This document shows, piece after piece, positions 1 through 24,474 of a DNA stretch of 42,855 bases. Numbering within the stretch: the stretch's first letter is position 1; each line of letters opens with the position of its first letter. The DNA comes from Pseudomonas nabeulensis (GTDB lineage Bacteria; Pseudomonadota; Gammaproteobacteria; Pseudomonadales; Pseudomonadaceae), in NCBI RefSeq assembly GCF_004682045.1, contig NZ_QUZT01000061.1, positions 1-42,855 on the forward strand, read 5' to 3'. The position numbers were made by a program, and so were the translations under genes. The notes under the pieces are model-generated. The model made no database searches, had not been told where the DNA came from, and saw only the letters and a list, made by a program, of their open reading frames with translations.

Positions 1-230
1 GGTTCTGTGCCAGGCCGGGAGACCTGGTGCTCCTCCATCCACTGTTCCCCTTGTCCCCGCTTCCCATGTCACCCCCCACCCGCCAAATCCCTTAATTTTC
101 CAACCCTGCCGGAAGCCACTCCAGGCTTCCTGCTGCGCCTTTGCCTGAACGCGAGGCGCCCAGCACCCGACCCAACGGCAGCTGAAAACGGACTTTCTCC
201 TCCACCGTGACTTACCAGGCAGGTTCCCCC
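1..230 (+). promoter_or_regulatory. Leader/promoter region of the viscB-viscC unit
   Basis: About 230 bases precede the chosen viscB start and hold no convincing gene; the short open frame at 7-210 has no recognisable product and no ribosome site. Bases 31-105 are strikingly C-rich and G-poor on the coding strand (by my count about 38 C and 5 G in 75 bases), the composition of Rho-loading regions. Bases 10-27 contain a short CCAGG/CCTGG inverted repeat. I could not pick out a convincing -35/-10 promoter. The promoter of this 24-kb unit may lie here or just outside the window. Confidence 0.4.
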
Positions 231-3200
231 ATGCAGTTCAGCGAATTATTGGCAGCGATTTCCACCCACGCGATCCGGCTGCAACGGGAAGAAGATGACC
301 TGATCATCCTCGGCGACGACGAGGCGCTGGACGACGCCGTGTGGGATCAACTGATCGCCCACAAGGCGCGGTTGCTGCAACTGGTGGCCGAGCATGGTGG
401 TGACTGGCTCAGCCCGGCGTACCGCATCACCCCGGACATGCTGCCCCTGGTCAGCCTCGACCAGGCCGCCATCGACCGTATCGTCGCCACCATCCCCGGC
501 GGCGCGGCGAATGTGCAGGATATCTACCCGCTGGCGCCGCTGCAGGAAGGCATGCTTTATCACCATCTGTCGGCGGAGCAGGGCGATCCCTACGTGCTGC
601 ACGCGCAGTTTGCCTTCGACAGTCGCGCACGCTTGCAGACCTTTGCCGAGGCGTTGCAATGGGTGATCGACCGCCACGATATCCTGCGCACCTCCATGGT
701 CTGGGAACGCCTCGACGCGCCGCTGCAAGTGGTATGGCGCAAGGCGGTGCTGGTGTGTGAAGAGACGGGCTTCGACACCCGCACCGACCGCATGGACCTC
801 GGCCAGGCACCGCTGCTTCGACTGGTCTTCAAGCAGGAAGCGGCCACCGGCCAAGTGCTGGCGACGCTGCTGTTCCACCACACCATCCTCGACCACACCG
901 CCCTGGATGTGGTGCGCCATGAAATCCAGCTGTACCTGGCCGGTGAACAAACCAACGCCGCCGAGCCAGTGCCGTTTCGCAGCTATATCGCCCAGGTCCT
1001 GCACGGCGTCAGCGAACAGGATCACGAGGCGTTTTTCCGCGAGATGCTGGCGGATATCGATGCGCCGACGCTGCCTTTCGGCTTGCAGGATGTGCAGGGC
1101 GACGGCCAGGGCATCGACGAGGCACGTATCTCCGTCGACAGCGCCTTGAGCCGCCGCCTGCGCACCTTGGCGCGACCGCTGGGCGTCAGCGTGGCGAGCA
1201 TGATGCACCTGGCGTTGGCCCGTGTAGTGGGCGTGGTGTCCGGGCGTGATGCGGTGGTCTTCGGCACCGTGATGCTCGGTCGTATGGGCGCAGGCGAGGG
1301 CGGTGAACGGGCGCTGGGCATGTTCATCAACACTTTGCCGTTGCGGGTGGATGTGGGCGAGCAGGGCGTGCGCGCCGGGGTCAAGGCGACCCACCAACGC
1401 CTGACCACTTTGCTCAATCACGAGCACGCCTCCCTGGCGCTGGCCCAGCGTTGCAGCGGCGTGGCCGCGCCGGCGCCGCTGTTCAGCGCCATGCTCAACT
1501 ACCGGCACAGCGCTGCGGGTGATATGGACGCAGTGATCGACATCGCCGAAGGCATTCAGGTCCTGGGTGCCGAGGAACGCACCAACTACCCGTTGACGGT
1601 CAACGTCGATGACCTGGGCGAAGACTTCGCGCTGACGGTGATGGTAGACGCGAGCATCGGTGCCGCACGCGTTGCCGACTACCTGCATACGGTCCTGCAC
1701 AGCCTGGCCGAGGCCCTGGAGCAGCGACCGGATACGCCACTCGATAGCCTGAACATCCTGCCCGCCACCGAACGCCATCACCTGCTGCACGCCCTCAACC
1801 ATACCCCGTATAGCTACGCCGACAGCGCCCTGATCCACCAGCAAGTCGAAACCCACGCCGCCGCCCAACCCGAAGCCATCGCCCTGCGCTTCGACAACCA
1901 ACGTCTCAGCTATCGCCAACTCAACGAACGTGCCAACCAGGTCGCCCATCGCCTGTTGGCTCTGGGCGTGCGCCCTGACGACCGCGTGGCGATCTGCGTG
2001 GAACGCGGCCCGGAGATGATCATTGGCCTGCTGGGCATCCTCAAGGCGGGCGCCGGTTACGTACCCATCGACCCGGCCTACCCGCAGGAACGCATTGCCT
2101 ACACCCTGCAAGACAGCGAACCGCTGGCCGTCTTGGTGCAAGCCAACACGCGGCATCGGGTCGGCGACGTACCACAGGTCGACCTCAACAGCCTGCGCGG
2201 TGAATCCATCGTCAACCCGCGGGTGAATCTCAACCCGGCGCACCTGGCCTATGTGATCTACACCTCCGGCTCCACCGGCCAGCCCAAGGGCGTGATGATC
2301 GAACACCGCCAGGTTGCGCGGCTGTTTACCGCCACCCAGCACTGGTTCGGCTTCAACCACAACGACGTGTGGGCGCTGTTCCATTCGTTTGCCTTCGATT
2401 TCTCGGTATGGGAAATCTGGGGCGCGCTGATGCACGGCGGCCAGTTGCTGATCGTGCCGCAACTGGTCAGCCGCTCGCCGGATGAGTGCTACACGCTGCT
2501 GTGCGAAGCGGGCGTGAGCATCCTCAACCAGACCCCCAGCGCGTTTCGCCAGTTGATCGCGGCGCAGCACCAAAACCCGCAGTCCCATTCCCTGCGCCAA
2601 GTGATTTTCGGCGGTGAGGCGCTGGAGCCGGGCATGCTCAAACCGTGGTACGCCCGGGCGATCAACGCCGGCACCCAATTGGTCAACATGTATGGCATCA
2701 CCGAAACCACCGTGCACGTGACCTACCGTGCGTTGCAGGCGGCGGATGCGCAGTTGGTCGGCGTCAGTCCGATTGGCGTGCGCATTCCGGACCTGCAGTT
2801 GTATGTGTTGGATGCGCGCCGCGAGCCGCTGCCGGTGGGTGTGGTCGGCGAGTTGTACGTGGGCGGTGCGGGCGTCGCACGGGGTTATCTCAATCGCGAC
2901 GCGTTGAACGCCGAACGTTTCCTGGCCGACCCGGCCACCGGCCTGCGCATGTACAAGACCGGCGACCTCGGCCGCCTGCTGAGCGATGGCAGCGTCGAAT
3001 ACCTGGGGCGCAACGACGACCAGGTGAAGATCCGTGGCTTCCGTATCGAACTGGGCGAAATCGAAGCGCGCCTGGCCACTGCCAGCGGTGTGCGTGACGC
3101 CGTGGTGATCGCCCGTGAAGACCTGCCCGGCGACAAGCGCCTGGTGGCCTACGTGATTGCCGATGGCGCATTCAGCGCAGCCGCTTTGCGTGACCATTTG

Positions 3201-6200
3201 CGGCTAAGCCTGGCCGACTACATGGTGCCCAGCGCCTTCGTGACGCTGGAGCGTTTTCCCCTCACCACCAATGGCAAGCTTGACCGCAAGGCCTTGCCGG
3301 CGCCCGACGCCGAAGCGCTGGCACGACGCGAATACCAGGCCCCCCAAGGCACCGTGGAAAGTACCCTCGCCGAACTCTGGCAGGACCTGCTCAAGCTCGA
3401 CCGCGTGGGCCGCGACGACAACTTCTTTGAACTGGGCGGCCATTCACTGCTGGCGGTAAAACTGATCGAACGCATGCGCCAGGTCGACCTCAGCGCCGAC
3501 GTGCGCGTGCTGTTTGGCCAGCCCACTCTGGCAGCGCTGGCTGCGGCAGTGGGCGGGCAGCAGGAAGTGAAGGTCCCGGCCAACCTGATTCACGCCACCA
3601 GCCAGCACATCACCCCGGACATGGTGCCGCTGGTGGAACTGGACCAGGCCGCCCTCGACCACATCATCCAGACCGTGCCCGGCGGCCTCAGCAATGTGCA
3701 GGACATCTACGGCCTGGCGCCGTTGCAGGCGGGCATTCTGTATCACCACCTGGCAACCACCGAGGGTGATCCCTACGTGTTGCAGGTGCAATTCGGCTTT
3801 GACGATCAAGCAGCGGTGGACGCATTTGTCCACGCGCTGGACAGCGTGATCGAACGCAACGATATCCTGCGTACCGCCATTCTCTGGGAAGGCCTGGATG
3901 AGCCGGTGCAAGTGGTGTTGCGCCACGCGCCGCTGGTGGTCGAGCGCATCGACGAGCCCCTGGCCCAGTTGCAACAACGCTTCGATCCGCGTCACTTTCG
4001 CCTGGACTTGAGCCGTGCCTCCCTGATGCGCTTTGTCTATGGCCAGGCGCAAGGCCGTTTCACCGGCATCTTGCTGCTGCACCATATCCTGCTGGACCAC
4101 ACCGCCCTGCAAGTGCTGGTGGAAGAAATGAGCGCCAGCCTCTGCGGTCACGGCGCCCAACTACCTGACGCGGTGCAGTACCGCAACTACGTGGCCCAGG
4201 CACGCCTTGGGGTCAGCCAGGCGCAGCACGAGGCCTTCTTCAGCCAGATGCTCGGCGATATCGACGAACCGACCCTGGCCTTCGGCTTGCAGGACGTGAA
4301 CGGCGACGGCAGCGGCATCATCGAAGCCCATTTGCCGCTGGAACCGGCCCTGAGCCTTGGCCTGCGGGAACAGGCGCGCCAACTGGGCGTCAGCACCGCC
4401 AGCCTGGTGCACCTGGCGTGGGCGCAGGTACTCGGGCAGGTGTCCGGCCAGCAGGACGTGGTGTTCGGCACCGTGTTGCTGGGCCGTATGCAGGGCGGCG
4501 AGGGCGCTGACCGGGCGTTGGGGATGTTCATCAACACCTTGCCGCTGCGGGTCAGCCTCGGTGCGGTCGGCGTGCAAGCCGGGGTGCGCGCGACCCATGC
4601 GCGACTGGCGCAACTGCTGGGGCATGAACATGCGTCGCTGTCCCTGGCCCAGCGTTGCAGCGGTGTGCCGGGTTCGTTGCCGCTGTTCAGTACGCTGCTC
4701 AACTACCGCCACAGTGCACCCGGCGAGGCGCCCGGAGACGCGCCGTTTGCCGCGTCCGGCATCCAGATTCTCAGCTCCGAAGAGCGCAGCAACTACCCAT
4801 TGGTACTCAACGTCGATGACCTCGGCACGGGCTTTGCGCTGACCGTGCAAGGCGTGGCCAGCCTGGATGTGCAGCGCGTGGGTGACTACATGCTCACCGC
4901 ACTGCGCCATCTGGTGACCGCGCTGCAACAGGCGCCGACCACCGCGTTGCACGCCGTGTCGATTGTGCCGGCTGCGGAGCGTCACCAACTGCTGGTGGAC
5001 TTCAATGCCACCGCCCGCCAATACCCGTCCCAACTCACCGTCAATCAACTGTTCGAAGCCCAGGCGCTGGCGCGTCCGGAAGCGGTGGCGGCGGTGCATG
5101 GCGTGTTGTCCCTGAGTTACCGCGACCTCAACCGTCGCGCCAACCGCCTGGCCCATCACCTGATCAACCAGGGCGTGCAACCGGGGGAAAGCGTGGCGAT
5201 TGCCTTGCCGCGCTCCCTGGACCTGCTGGTGTGCCAGTTGGCGATCCTCAAATGCGCGGCGGTCTATGTGCCGCTGGACGTCAATGCGCCGCCCGAACGC
5301 CAGGCCTTTATCGTGCAGGACAGCGGCGCGCGCTGCGTACTCGATAGCCTCGAGGCGCTGGACCTGGACAGCTTGTCACCGCGTAATCCCGAGCTGCCGC
5401 AGTCGTCGGAGAGTGTTGCTTACATCCTCTACACCTCCGGCTCCACGGGTATGCCGAAAGGCGTGCAAGTGCCGCACCGCGCCATCTCACGGCTGGTGCT
5501 CAACAACGGCTATGCCGAGTTCAATGCGCGCGACCGCGTCGCCTTCGCCTCCAACCCGGCGTTCGACGCCAGCACCCTCGACGTGTGGGCGCCGTTGCTC
5601 AATGGCGGCTGCGTGGTGGTGGTCGAGCATGCGGTGTTGTTGTCCCAGGCGGCCTTCGCTGCGTTGTTGCAGGAGCAGTCGGTCAGCGTGCTGTGGATGA
5701 CCGCCGGGCTGTTCCATCAGTACGCCGATGCGCTGATGCCGGTGTTCCGCCAACTGCGCTACCTGATCGTCGGCGGCGATGTGCTCGACCCGCTGGTGAT
5801 CGGCCGTGTGCTTAAACACAGCAAACCCCAGCACTTGCTCAACGGTTACGGGCCGACCGAAGCCACGACGTTCTCCACCACCTTTGAGATCACGGCGGTG
5901 GGCGAGGGGGCTGTTCCGATTGGCCGACCGATCGCCAACGCACAGGCCTATGTGTTGGACGCGCGTCAGCAACCGCTGCCATTGGGCGTGATCGGCGAGC
6001 TGTATATCGGTGGCACGGGTGTGGCCAAGGGTTACCTGAACCAGCCGCAACTGAGCGCCGAAAAGTTTATCCAGAACCCCTTTGGCGAAGGGCTGCTGTA
6101 CCGCACCGGCGACCTGGCGTGCTGGCAGCCGGATGGCAACTTGCAGTACCACGGGCGCAACGACCTGCAAGTGAAGATCCGTGGTTTCCGGATTGAACCG

Positions 6201-9200
6201 GGTGAAATCGAAACCCGCCTGGCGACGTTCCCCGACGTGAACGACGCCGTGGTGCAAGTCCGTGAAGACGAACCGGGCGACAAGCGCCTGGTGGCCTATT
6301 ACACCGCAGACGCAGCGCTGGACATTGAAACCTTGCGTGCCCATCTGCAAGGCCAATTGCCGGACTATATGGTGCCGTCGGCCTACGTGTGGTTGGCGCT
6401 GCTGCCCCTGACCGCCAACGGCAAGCTCGACCGCAAGGGCCTGCCGGTGCCCGATCAAAGCGCCTTGCTCAGCCGAGGCTATGAAGCACCGGAGGGCGAG
6501 GTGGAAATCCTGCTGGCGCAGATCTGGCAGGACCTGCTCAAGCTGGAACGCGTCGGCCGTCATGATCACTTCTTTGAACTGGGCGGGCATTCGTTGCTGG
6601 CGGTGAGCCTGATCGAGCGCATGCGCCAGGTCGGCCTGAGCGCGGATGTGCGCGTGTTATTCAGCCAGCCAAGCCTGGCCGCGCTGGCAGCGGCGGTGGG
6701 CAGCGGGCGAGAGGTCGAGGTGCCGGCCAATGGCATTCCTGCGCACTGCACGCGCATTACGCCGTCGATGCTGACCCTGGTGCAATTCGATCAAGCGGCC
6801 ATCGAGCGAATCGTGGCGAGCGTGCCCGGTGGCGCGGCGAATGTGCAGGATATCTACCCGCTGGCGCCGTTGCAGGAAGGCATTCTCTACCACCATATCA
6901 GCGCCGAGCAGGGCGACCCGTACCTGCTGCAATCGCGCATGGCGTTTGACAGCCTGGAGCGCTTGCATGGGTTTATGGGCGCGCTGCAACAGGTGGTGGC
7001 GCGCCACGACATCCTGCGTACCGGGGTAGTCTGGGAGGGCCTGGACAGCCCGGTGCAAGTGGTCTTGCGTGAGGCGCAACTGGTCGTTCAAGAGATCCCG
7101 CTGGACCCTGCGGACGGCGGCATCATCGAACAACTCCACGGCCGTTTCGATGCGCGCCACTACCGCCTGGACATCACCCAGGCGCCGTTGCTGCGCATGG
7201 TCTACGCCCACGACCCGCTCAATCGGCGGGTGGCGGCGATCCTGCTGTTTCACCACCTGGCGCTGGACCACACCGCCATGGCCGTGGTGGGCCAGGAGAT
7301 GGAGGCGTTCCTGTTCAATCAGGGCCAGGACTTGCCCGAGCCCGCGCCATTTCGCAACTACGTGGCCCAGGCGCGCTTGGGTGTCAGCGTGGCGGAACAT
7401 GAGCAGTTCTTCCGCGACATGCTCGCCGATGTCGATGAGCCGACCTTGCCCTTTGGCGTACAGGATGTGCAGGGCGACGGGCGTGATATCGAAGAAGCCG
7501 AACAGCCCCTCGACCCAGCACTCGCCCTGCGTGTGCGCGAACAGGCGCGGCAATTGGGCGTCAGCGCGGCGAGCCTGATGCACCTGGCCTGGGCCCATGT
7601 GCTGGGGGTGGTGTCCGGGCGTGACGAGGTGGTGTTCGGCACCGTGTTGATGGGCCGCATGCAGGCCGGTGACGGCGCGGACCGTGCACTGGGCATGTTT
7701 ATCAACACCTTGCCGCTGCGGGTCGATATCGCGGCCAGCGCGGCGGTGGCGGTCAAGGCCACCCATGCACGCTTGAGCGCCTTGCTCGGGCATGAACACG
7801 CGTCCCTGGCCTTGGCCCAGCGGTGCAGCGGCGTGGCCACGGGCTCGCCGTTGTTCAGTGCCTTGCTCAACTACCGGCACAGCAGTCCCGACGAAATGGC
7901 CCGCGATGGTCATGGCATCTGGGAAGGGGTGCAGTTGCTGGGCGGTGAAGAACGCAGCAACTACCCGCTGACGTTGAGTGTGGATGACCTGGGTGTCGGC
8001 TTTGGCCTCACGGTGCTGGCGTTGCCGCAGATTGGCGCGCAACGCCTGTGCGGCTATATGCATAACGCGGTGGCGCAGTTGGTGTCGGCGCTGGAAAGCC
8101 GATCCAACCATCTGGACATCCTGCCGGCGACTGAACGCGAAACCCTGCTGCGCGAATTCAACGCCACCCACTGCGATTTCCCCACGGGCCACACCGTGCA
8201 TGGCGCCTTCGAAGTCCAGGCGCAGCGCCAACCCCACGGGATTGCCGTGGTGCAGGACGGCGAGTCCCTGACTTACCAGCAGCTCAACCAGCGCGCCAAT
8301 CAGTTGGCCCACCAGCTGTTGAGCCTGGGTGTGCAGCCGGATGACTGCGTCGCCCTGTGCTGCCGTCGCGGCCCGCAGATGCTGGTGGGGTTGCTGGGCA
8401 TTCTCAAGGCCGGTGCGGGTTACGTGCCCATCGACCCGGCTTACCCCGCCGAGCGCATCGCCTATTTGCTGCAAGACAGTGCGCCGGTGGCGGTGTTGGC
8501 CGAGGCCAGTACCCGCGACCTGCTGGGCGCAGTGACCTGTATCGACCTGAATGAGCCACGTCAGCACCACCCCATCAGCAACCCGCACATCACGACGCTG
8601 ACTCCGGCGCACCTGGCCTACGTGATCTACACCTCCGGCTCCACCGGCCAGCCCAAAGGCGTAATGGTGGAACACCGGACCGTGGAAAACCTGGTGCACT
8701 GGCATTGCGAGGCCTTTGGCCTGGATGCCACGGGCCACACCAGCTGCGTCGCCGGGTTCGGCTTTGACGCGATGGCCTGGGAGGTCTGGCCGGCACTGTG
8801 CGTGGGCGCCACCTTGCACCTGCCGCCGGCCAACGTGGGCAATGAAAACATCGACGAACTGCTGGCCTGGTGGCTGGCGCAGCCGCTGGATGTAAGTTTC
8901 CTGCCGACCCCGGTGGCCGAGTACGCGTTCAGCCAGGACCTGGTGCACCCCACGTTGCGCATCCTGCTGATTGGCGGCGACCGCCTGCGCCAGTTCAGCC
9001 ACGAACGACGCTTTGCGGTGATCAACAATTACGGTCCCACCGAGGCCACCGTGGTCGCCACCTCCGGCCGTGTGCGCGCTGGGCAGGCCTTGCATATCGG
9101 CCGGCCCATCGCCAATGCCCGCGTCTACCTGTTGGACGCACAGCAGCGCCCGGTGCCGATCGGTGTGGCGGGTGAACTCTACGTGGGCGGCAGCGGCGTG

Positions 9201-12200
9201 GCGCGGGGTTACCTGAACCGACCCGAGCTGACCGCCGAACGCTTCCTGCACGACCCGTTCAACCCGGGGACGATGTACCGCACCGGTGACCTGGCGCGCT
9301 GGCTGCCCGATGGCAATATCGAGTACCTGGGCCGCAACGATGACCAGGTTAAGGTGCGCGGCGTACGGGTCGAGCTGGGCGAGATTGAAAGTCGCCTGGC
9401 CGCATTGGACGGTGTCGGTGAGGCGGTTGTATTAGTGCGCGAAGGCCGCCTGATCGCCTGGTTCACTGAACAGCAACCGCTGGATATTGAGCTGCTGCGC
9501 GCCCAACTGCTTGCCCAACTGCCCGAGGCGCTGGTGCCGGTGGCCTACGTGAAACTGCACGCGCTGCCCCTGACCGCCAACGGCAAGCTGGACCGCAAGG
9601 CGCTGCCGGAGCCGGATCACACCGCGCTGCTGAGTCGTGACTATGAGGCGCCCAAGGGCGCGGTGGAAATAGCGTTGGCGCAACTCTGGGCCGAGGTGCT
9701 GAACGTCGAGCAGGTGGGGCGGCACGACCATTTCTTCGAACTGGGCGGCCATTCGCTGTTGGCCGTCAGCCTAATCGAACGCATGCGCCAGGTCGGCCTC
9801 ACTGCCGATGTGCGCGTGCTGTTCAGCCAGCCGACCCTGGCCGCGCTGGCCGCCGCCGTGGGCAGTGGTCGCGAAGTGCAGGTGCCGGCCAATCGTATTC
9901 CTGCCGATTGCCAGCGCATCACCCCGGACCTGCTGTCCCTGGTGGCGCTTGATCAGTCGACGATTGATCACGTGGTCGCCCAGGTCCCCGGCGGCGCGGC
10001 GAATGTGCAGGACATCTACCCGTTGGCGCCGTTGCAGGAGGGCATCCTCTACCACCACATCAGTGCCGGGCAGGGCGACCCGTACCTGCTGCAATCGCAC
10101 CTGGCGTTCGACAGCCTGGAGCGTTTGAGCGCGTTCGCTCGTGCGCTGCAACAGGTCATCGACCGTCACGACATCCTGCGCACCGCTGTGGTGTGGGAAG
10201 GCTTGGCGCAGCCGCTGCAAGTGGTGTGGCGCCAGGCACAATTGGAGGTGCAGGCCGATACCCTCGATCACCTGCACCAACGCTTCGACCCACGTCACTA
10301 CCGCGTGGCACTGGACCAGGCGCCGCTGATCCGCCTGGTATACGCCCAGGACCCGGCCAACCAGCGGCTGGTGGCGATCCTGTTGTTCCACCATATCGCC
10401 CTTGACCACACCGCCCTCGACGGCGTGCGCCACGAGATGCAAGCCAGCCTGCTCGGGCAGCCACAGCCTGCCGGCGAGGCCACGCCGTACCGCAACTACG
10501 TGGCCCAGGCACGCCTGGGTGTCAGTGAGCAGGAACATGAACAGTTCTTCCGCGAGATGCTCGGCACGATCAGCGAGCCAACACTGCCGTTTGGCTTGCA
10601 GGATGTGCGCGGTGACGGCAACGCCATCGAAGAGGTCCAGCTCAGCCTGGCGCCCGCGCTCAACCAGCGCCTTCGCACCCAGGCGCGTTTGCTGGGTGTC
10701 AGCGCGGCCAGCCTGTTTCACCTGGCCTGGGCGCGAGTGCTGACCAGCACCAGCGGCCAGCAGAATGTGGTGTTCGGCACCGTATTGCTGGGTCGCATGC
10801 AAGGCGGCAAGGGCAGCGATCGTGCCTTGGGCATGTTCATCAACACCTTGCCGCTGCGGGTGGATATCGACGCCACCGGTGTACGCCTGGCGGTCAAGCA
10901 CACCCATGAACGGCTCACCGCCTTGCTGGGTCATGAGCATGCGTCCCTGGCCTTGGCCCAACGTTGCAGCGGCGTTGCCGCGCCGCAGCCGTTGTTCAGC
11001 GCCATGCTCAACTATCGCCACAGCGACAGCCAGCAGGCGCCGCAGTCCCAGGCCTGGGAAGGTATCCACACCCTGGCCAGCGAGGAACGCACCAACTACC
11101 CGCTGACCTTGAACGTGGATGACCAGGGCGACGGCTTCCGCCTTACCGCCATGACCCCGGCGCAGATTGGCGCGCAACGCCTCTGCGGTTACCTGCAAGT
11201 GACCTTGCTGGGGCTGGTGGACGCGCTGGAGCAGGCGCCGCAGTTGCCGGTCAACCGCCTGCCGGTGCTGGAAGACCACGAGCGTCAGCAACTGTTGTCG
11301 GGCTTTAACGCGACCGAAAAGGATTACAACCTCGACCAGACCTTGCACGGGATGTTCGAAGCCCAAGTCGTGCGTACGCCGGATGCGGTGGCGGTCAAGG
11401 CTGGCGCGCAGCAACTGACGTATGCGCAATTGAACCAACGGGCCAACCAGTTGGCGCACCACTTGCTGGCGCTGGGCGTCCAGCCGGATTCGCGGGTGGC
11501 GATCTGTGTGGAGCGCAGTCTGGAGATGGTCATTGGCCTGTACGCGATCCTCAAGGCCGGCGCCGCCTATGTACCGCTGGACCCGAGCTATCCGCCGGAG
11601 CGCCTGGCCTACATGCTCGAAGACAGCGCGCCGCTGGTCGTGTTGGCGCAACCTGCCACCCGTGCACTGCTGGGTACGCTGCCGGTGATCGATCTGGAGC
11701 AGCCGACCTGGCAACACCAACCTCTCGACAATCCCCAGGTCGCAGCGCGGGGCGCCTATGTGATCTACACCTCCGGCTCCACCGGCCAGCCCAAGGGCGT
11801 GATCAACGACCACCCCGGTGTGGTCAACCGCCTGTTGTGGATGCAGGACGCCTACGGCCTCAAGGCCCACGACACGGTGTTGCAGAAAACCCCGTTCAGC
11901 TTCGACGTGTCGGTATGGGAGTTCTTCTGGCCGCTGTTCACCGGCGCACGCCTGGTCATGGCGCGCCCTGGCGGCCACAAGGACCCGGCGTACCTGTGCG
12001 AGGTGATCGAGGCGGAACAGATCACCACGCTGCACTTCGTGCCGTCGATGCTCGATGTGTTCCTGGCCCATGGCGATGTGCGCCAGGCCCGTGGCCTGGT
12101 GCGGGTGATGTGCAGCGGCGAAGCGTTGCCGGGCAATGTGGTGCGGCGCTTCAAGCAGCAACTGCCGGGGATCGGCCTGTACAACCTGTATGGCCCGACC

Positions 12201-13039
12201 GAAGCCGCCGTGGACGTCACCGCCTGGAACTGTGCACGCCCAGAGGCGCCGGACAACACGCCGATTGGCAAACCCATCGCCAACACTCGAATGTACGTAC
12301 TGGACCCGCAGTTGCAGCCGGTGCCGTTGGGCGTGGCCGGCGAGCTGTTTATCGGCGGCGTGCAAGTGGCGCGGGGTTACCTGAACCGTCCGGAGCTGAC
12401 CGCCGAGCGCTTCATCGACAACCCGTTCGGCGAGGGGCGCCTGTACCGCACCGGCGACCTGGGCCGCTACTTGGCGGACGGCACCCTCGAATACCTGGGC
12501 CGCAACGATGACCAGGTGAAAATCCGTGGCCTGCGTATCGAACTGGGGGAAATCCAGGCGCGTTTGCTGGAGCATGTCCATGTCAAGGAAGCCGCCGTGG
12601 TCGCCCGCGAAGAGCGCCTTGTCGCTTATTACACCGGCGTGCAGTCGACCGACCTGCGCGAGCACCTGTTGCAGCACTTGCCGGACTTTATGGTGCCCGC
12701 GCTGTTTGTGCATCTGGACGCGCTGCCCCTGAGCCCCAACGGCAAACTCGACCGCAAGGCACTGCCGGAACCTGGCAGTCAGGCGCTGACGGTGCGCGAA
12801 TACGAAGCCCCAGTGGGCGACACCGAAATCCTCTTGGCGCAACTCTGGTCTGAACTGCTCAACGTCGAGCGGGTAGGGCGCCAGGACAATTTCTTTGAAC
12901 TGGGCGGGCATTCGTTGCTCGCCGTGAGCTTGATCGGGCGCTTGCGCCAGGAAGGCATGGAAGCCGATGTGCGTGCGTTGTTCGAACAGCCGACCCTGGC
13001 TGGCTACGCCGCAATGACCGAACGAATGGAGATCGTCCT

Positions 13040-13043
<4 letters not shown>
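231..13043 (+). CDS. viscB: Viscosin-type cyclic lipopeptide NRPS, four modules (residues 3-6: Thr-Val-Leu-Ser)
   Basis: A non-ribosomal peptide synthetase of about 4270 residues, acting in the cytoplasm on carrier-bound peptide. It has an N-terminal TubC-like docking segment (residues 1-60) and then four C-A-T modules. Phosphopantetheine serines in the GGHS motifs are S1072, S2121, S3175 and S4228. There is no initiating or thioesterase domain, so it must receive an acyl-dipeptide from an upstream enzyme (ViscA in known systems) and pass it to ViscC. All four condensation domains carry HH[LI]xxxxGD near their start and HHxxxDH at the active site, as in dual epimerisation/condensation domains, so the incoming residues are probably D. 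The ATG at 231 was preferred over the GTG at 207 because AGG lies about ten bases upstream and the docking domain starts there. It overlaps viscC by four bases. Family assignment is strong; the exact product (viscosin, WLIP, massetolide) cannot be fixed. Confidence 0.92.
400..3570 (+). other. NRPS module 3: dual C/E-A(Thr)-T
   Basis: Approximate module limits. The condensation domain has HHLSAEQGD and HHTILDH. The adenylation pocket reads D-F-W-N-I-G-M-V-H plus the invariant Lys, which is the textbook threonine code. The carrier serine codon is at 3444. As the first C domain is of the dual type, it should epimerise the residue delivered by the missing starter enzyme (D-Glu or D-Gln in this family). 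Confidence 0.85.
3575..6715 (+). other. NRPS module 4: dual C/E-A(Val)-T
   Basis: Approximate limits. The C domain has HHLATTEGD and HHILLDH. The A-domain pocket reads D-A-L-W-I-G-G-T-F plus Lys, one residue from the standard valine code DAFWIGGTFK. Position 4 is Val in viscosin and Ile in massetolide, so some Ile use is possible. The carrier serine codon is at 6591. Confidence 0.8.
6720..9890 (+). other. NRPS module 5: dual C/E-A(Leu)-T
   Basis: Approximate limits. The C domain has HHISAEQGD and HHLALDH. The A-domain pocket reads D-A-W-L-L-G-N-V-V plus Lys, one residue from the leucine code DAWFLGNVVK. The carrier serine codon is at 9753. Whether Leu5 ends up D (WLIP) or L (viscosin) depends on the epimerising activity of the next C domain, which sequence motifs alone do not settle. 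Confidence 0.8.
9893..13030 (+). other. NRPS module 6: dual C/E-A(Ser)-T
   Basis: Approximate limits. The C domain has HHISAGQGD and HHIALDH. The A-domain pocket reads D-V-W-H-M-S-L-V-D plus Lys, a serine-type code close to that of EntF (DVWHFSLVDK). The carrier serine codon is at 12912. The A domain is almost the same sequence as that of module 8 in the next gene. Confidence 0.85.
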
Positions 13044-24301
<11,258 letters not shown>

Positions 24302-24321
24302 CGGCTGTACACAAATCCAAA

Positions 24322-24425
24322 TGTGGGAGGGGGCTTGCCCCCGATTGCAGTGTGTCAGCTACACATTTGTTGGCTGACCCCCCCTCATCGGGGGCAAGTC
24401 GAATCGTCGCACCGCCCCTCCCACA
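24322..24425. repeat. REP/REPIN-like inverted repeat between viscC and macA
   Basis: The left arm is the canonical TGTGGGAGGGGGCTTGCCC sequence followed by CCGAT. The right arm is the reverse complement but interrupted: ATCGGGGGCAAG is followed by about 16 unrelated bases before CCCCTCCCACA. It lies in the 173-base gap between viscC and macA on the same strand; the rest of that gap holds no gene and no clear promoter. It may form a hairpin that dampens read-through or protects the upstream mRNA end. Confidence 0.8.
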
Positions 24426-24474
24426 TTTTTAACCCTGCCTGCTTTAAAACCTCATCATCTTTGAATGGTCATTT

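Noticed and set aside
7..210. Small open frame of 67 codons upstream of viscB
   Set aside because: No ribosome site, Pro/Arg/Ser-rich low-complexity translation produced by the C-rich leader, no recognisable family.
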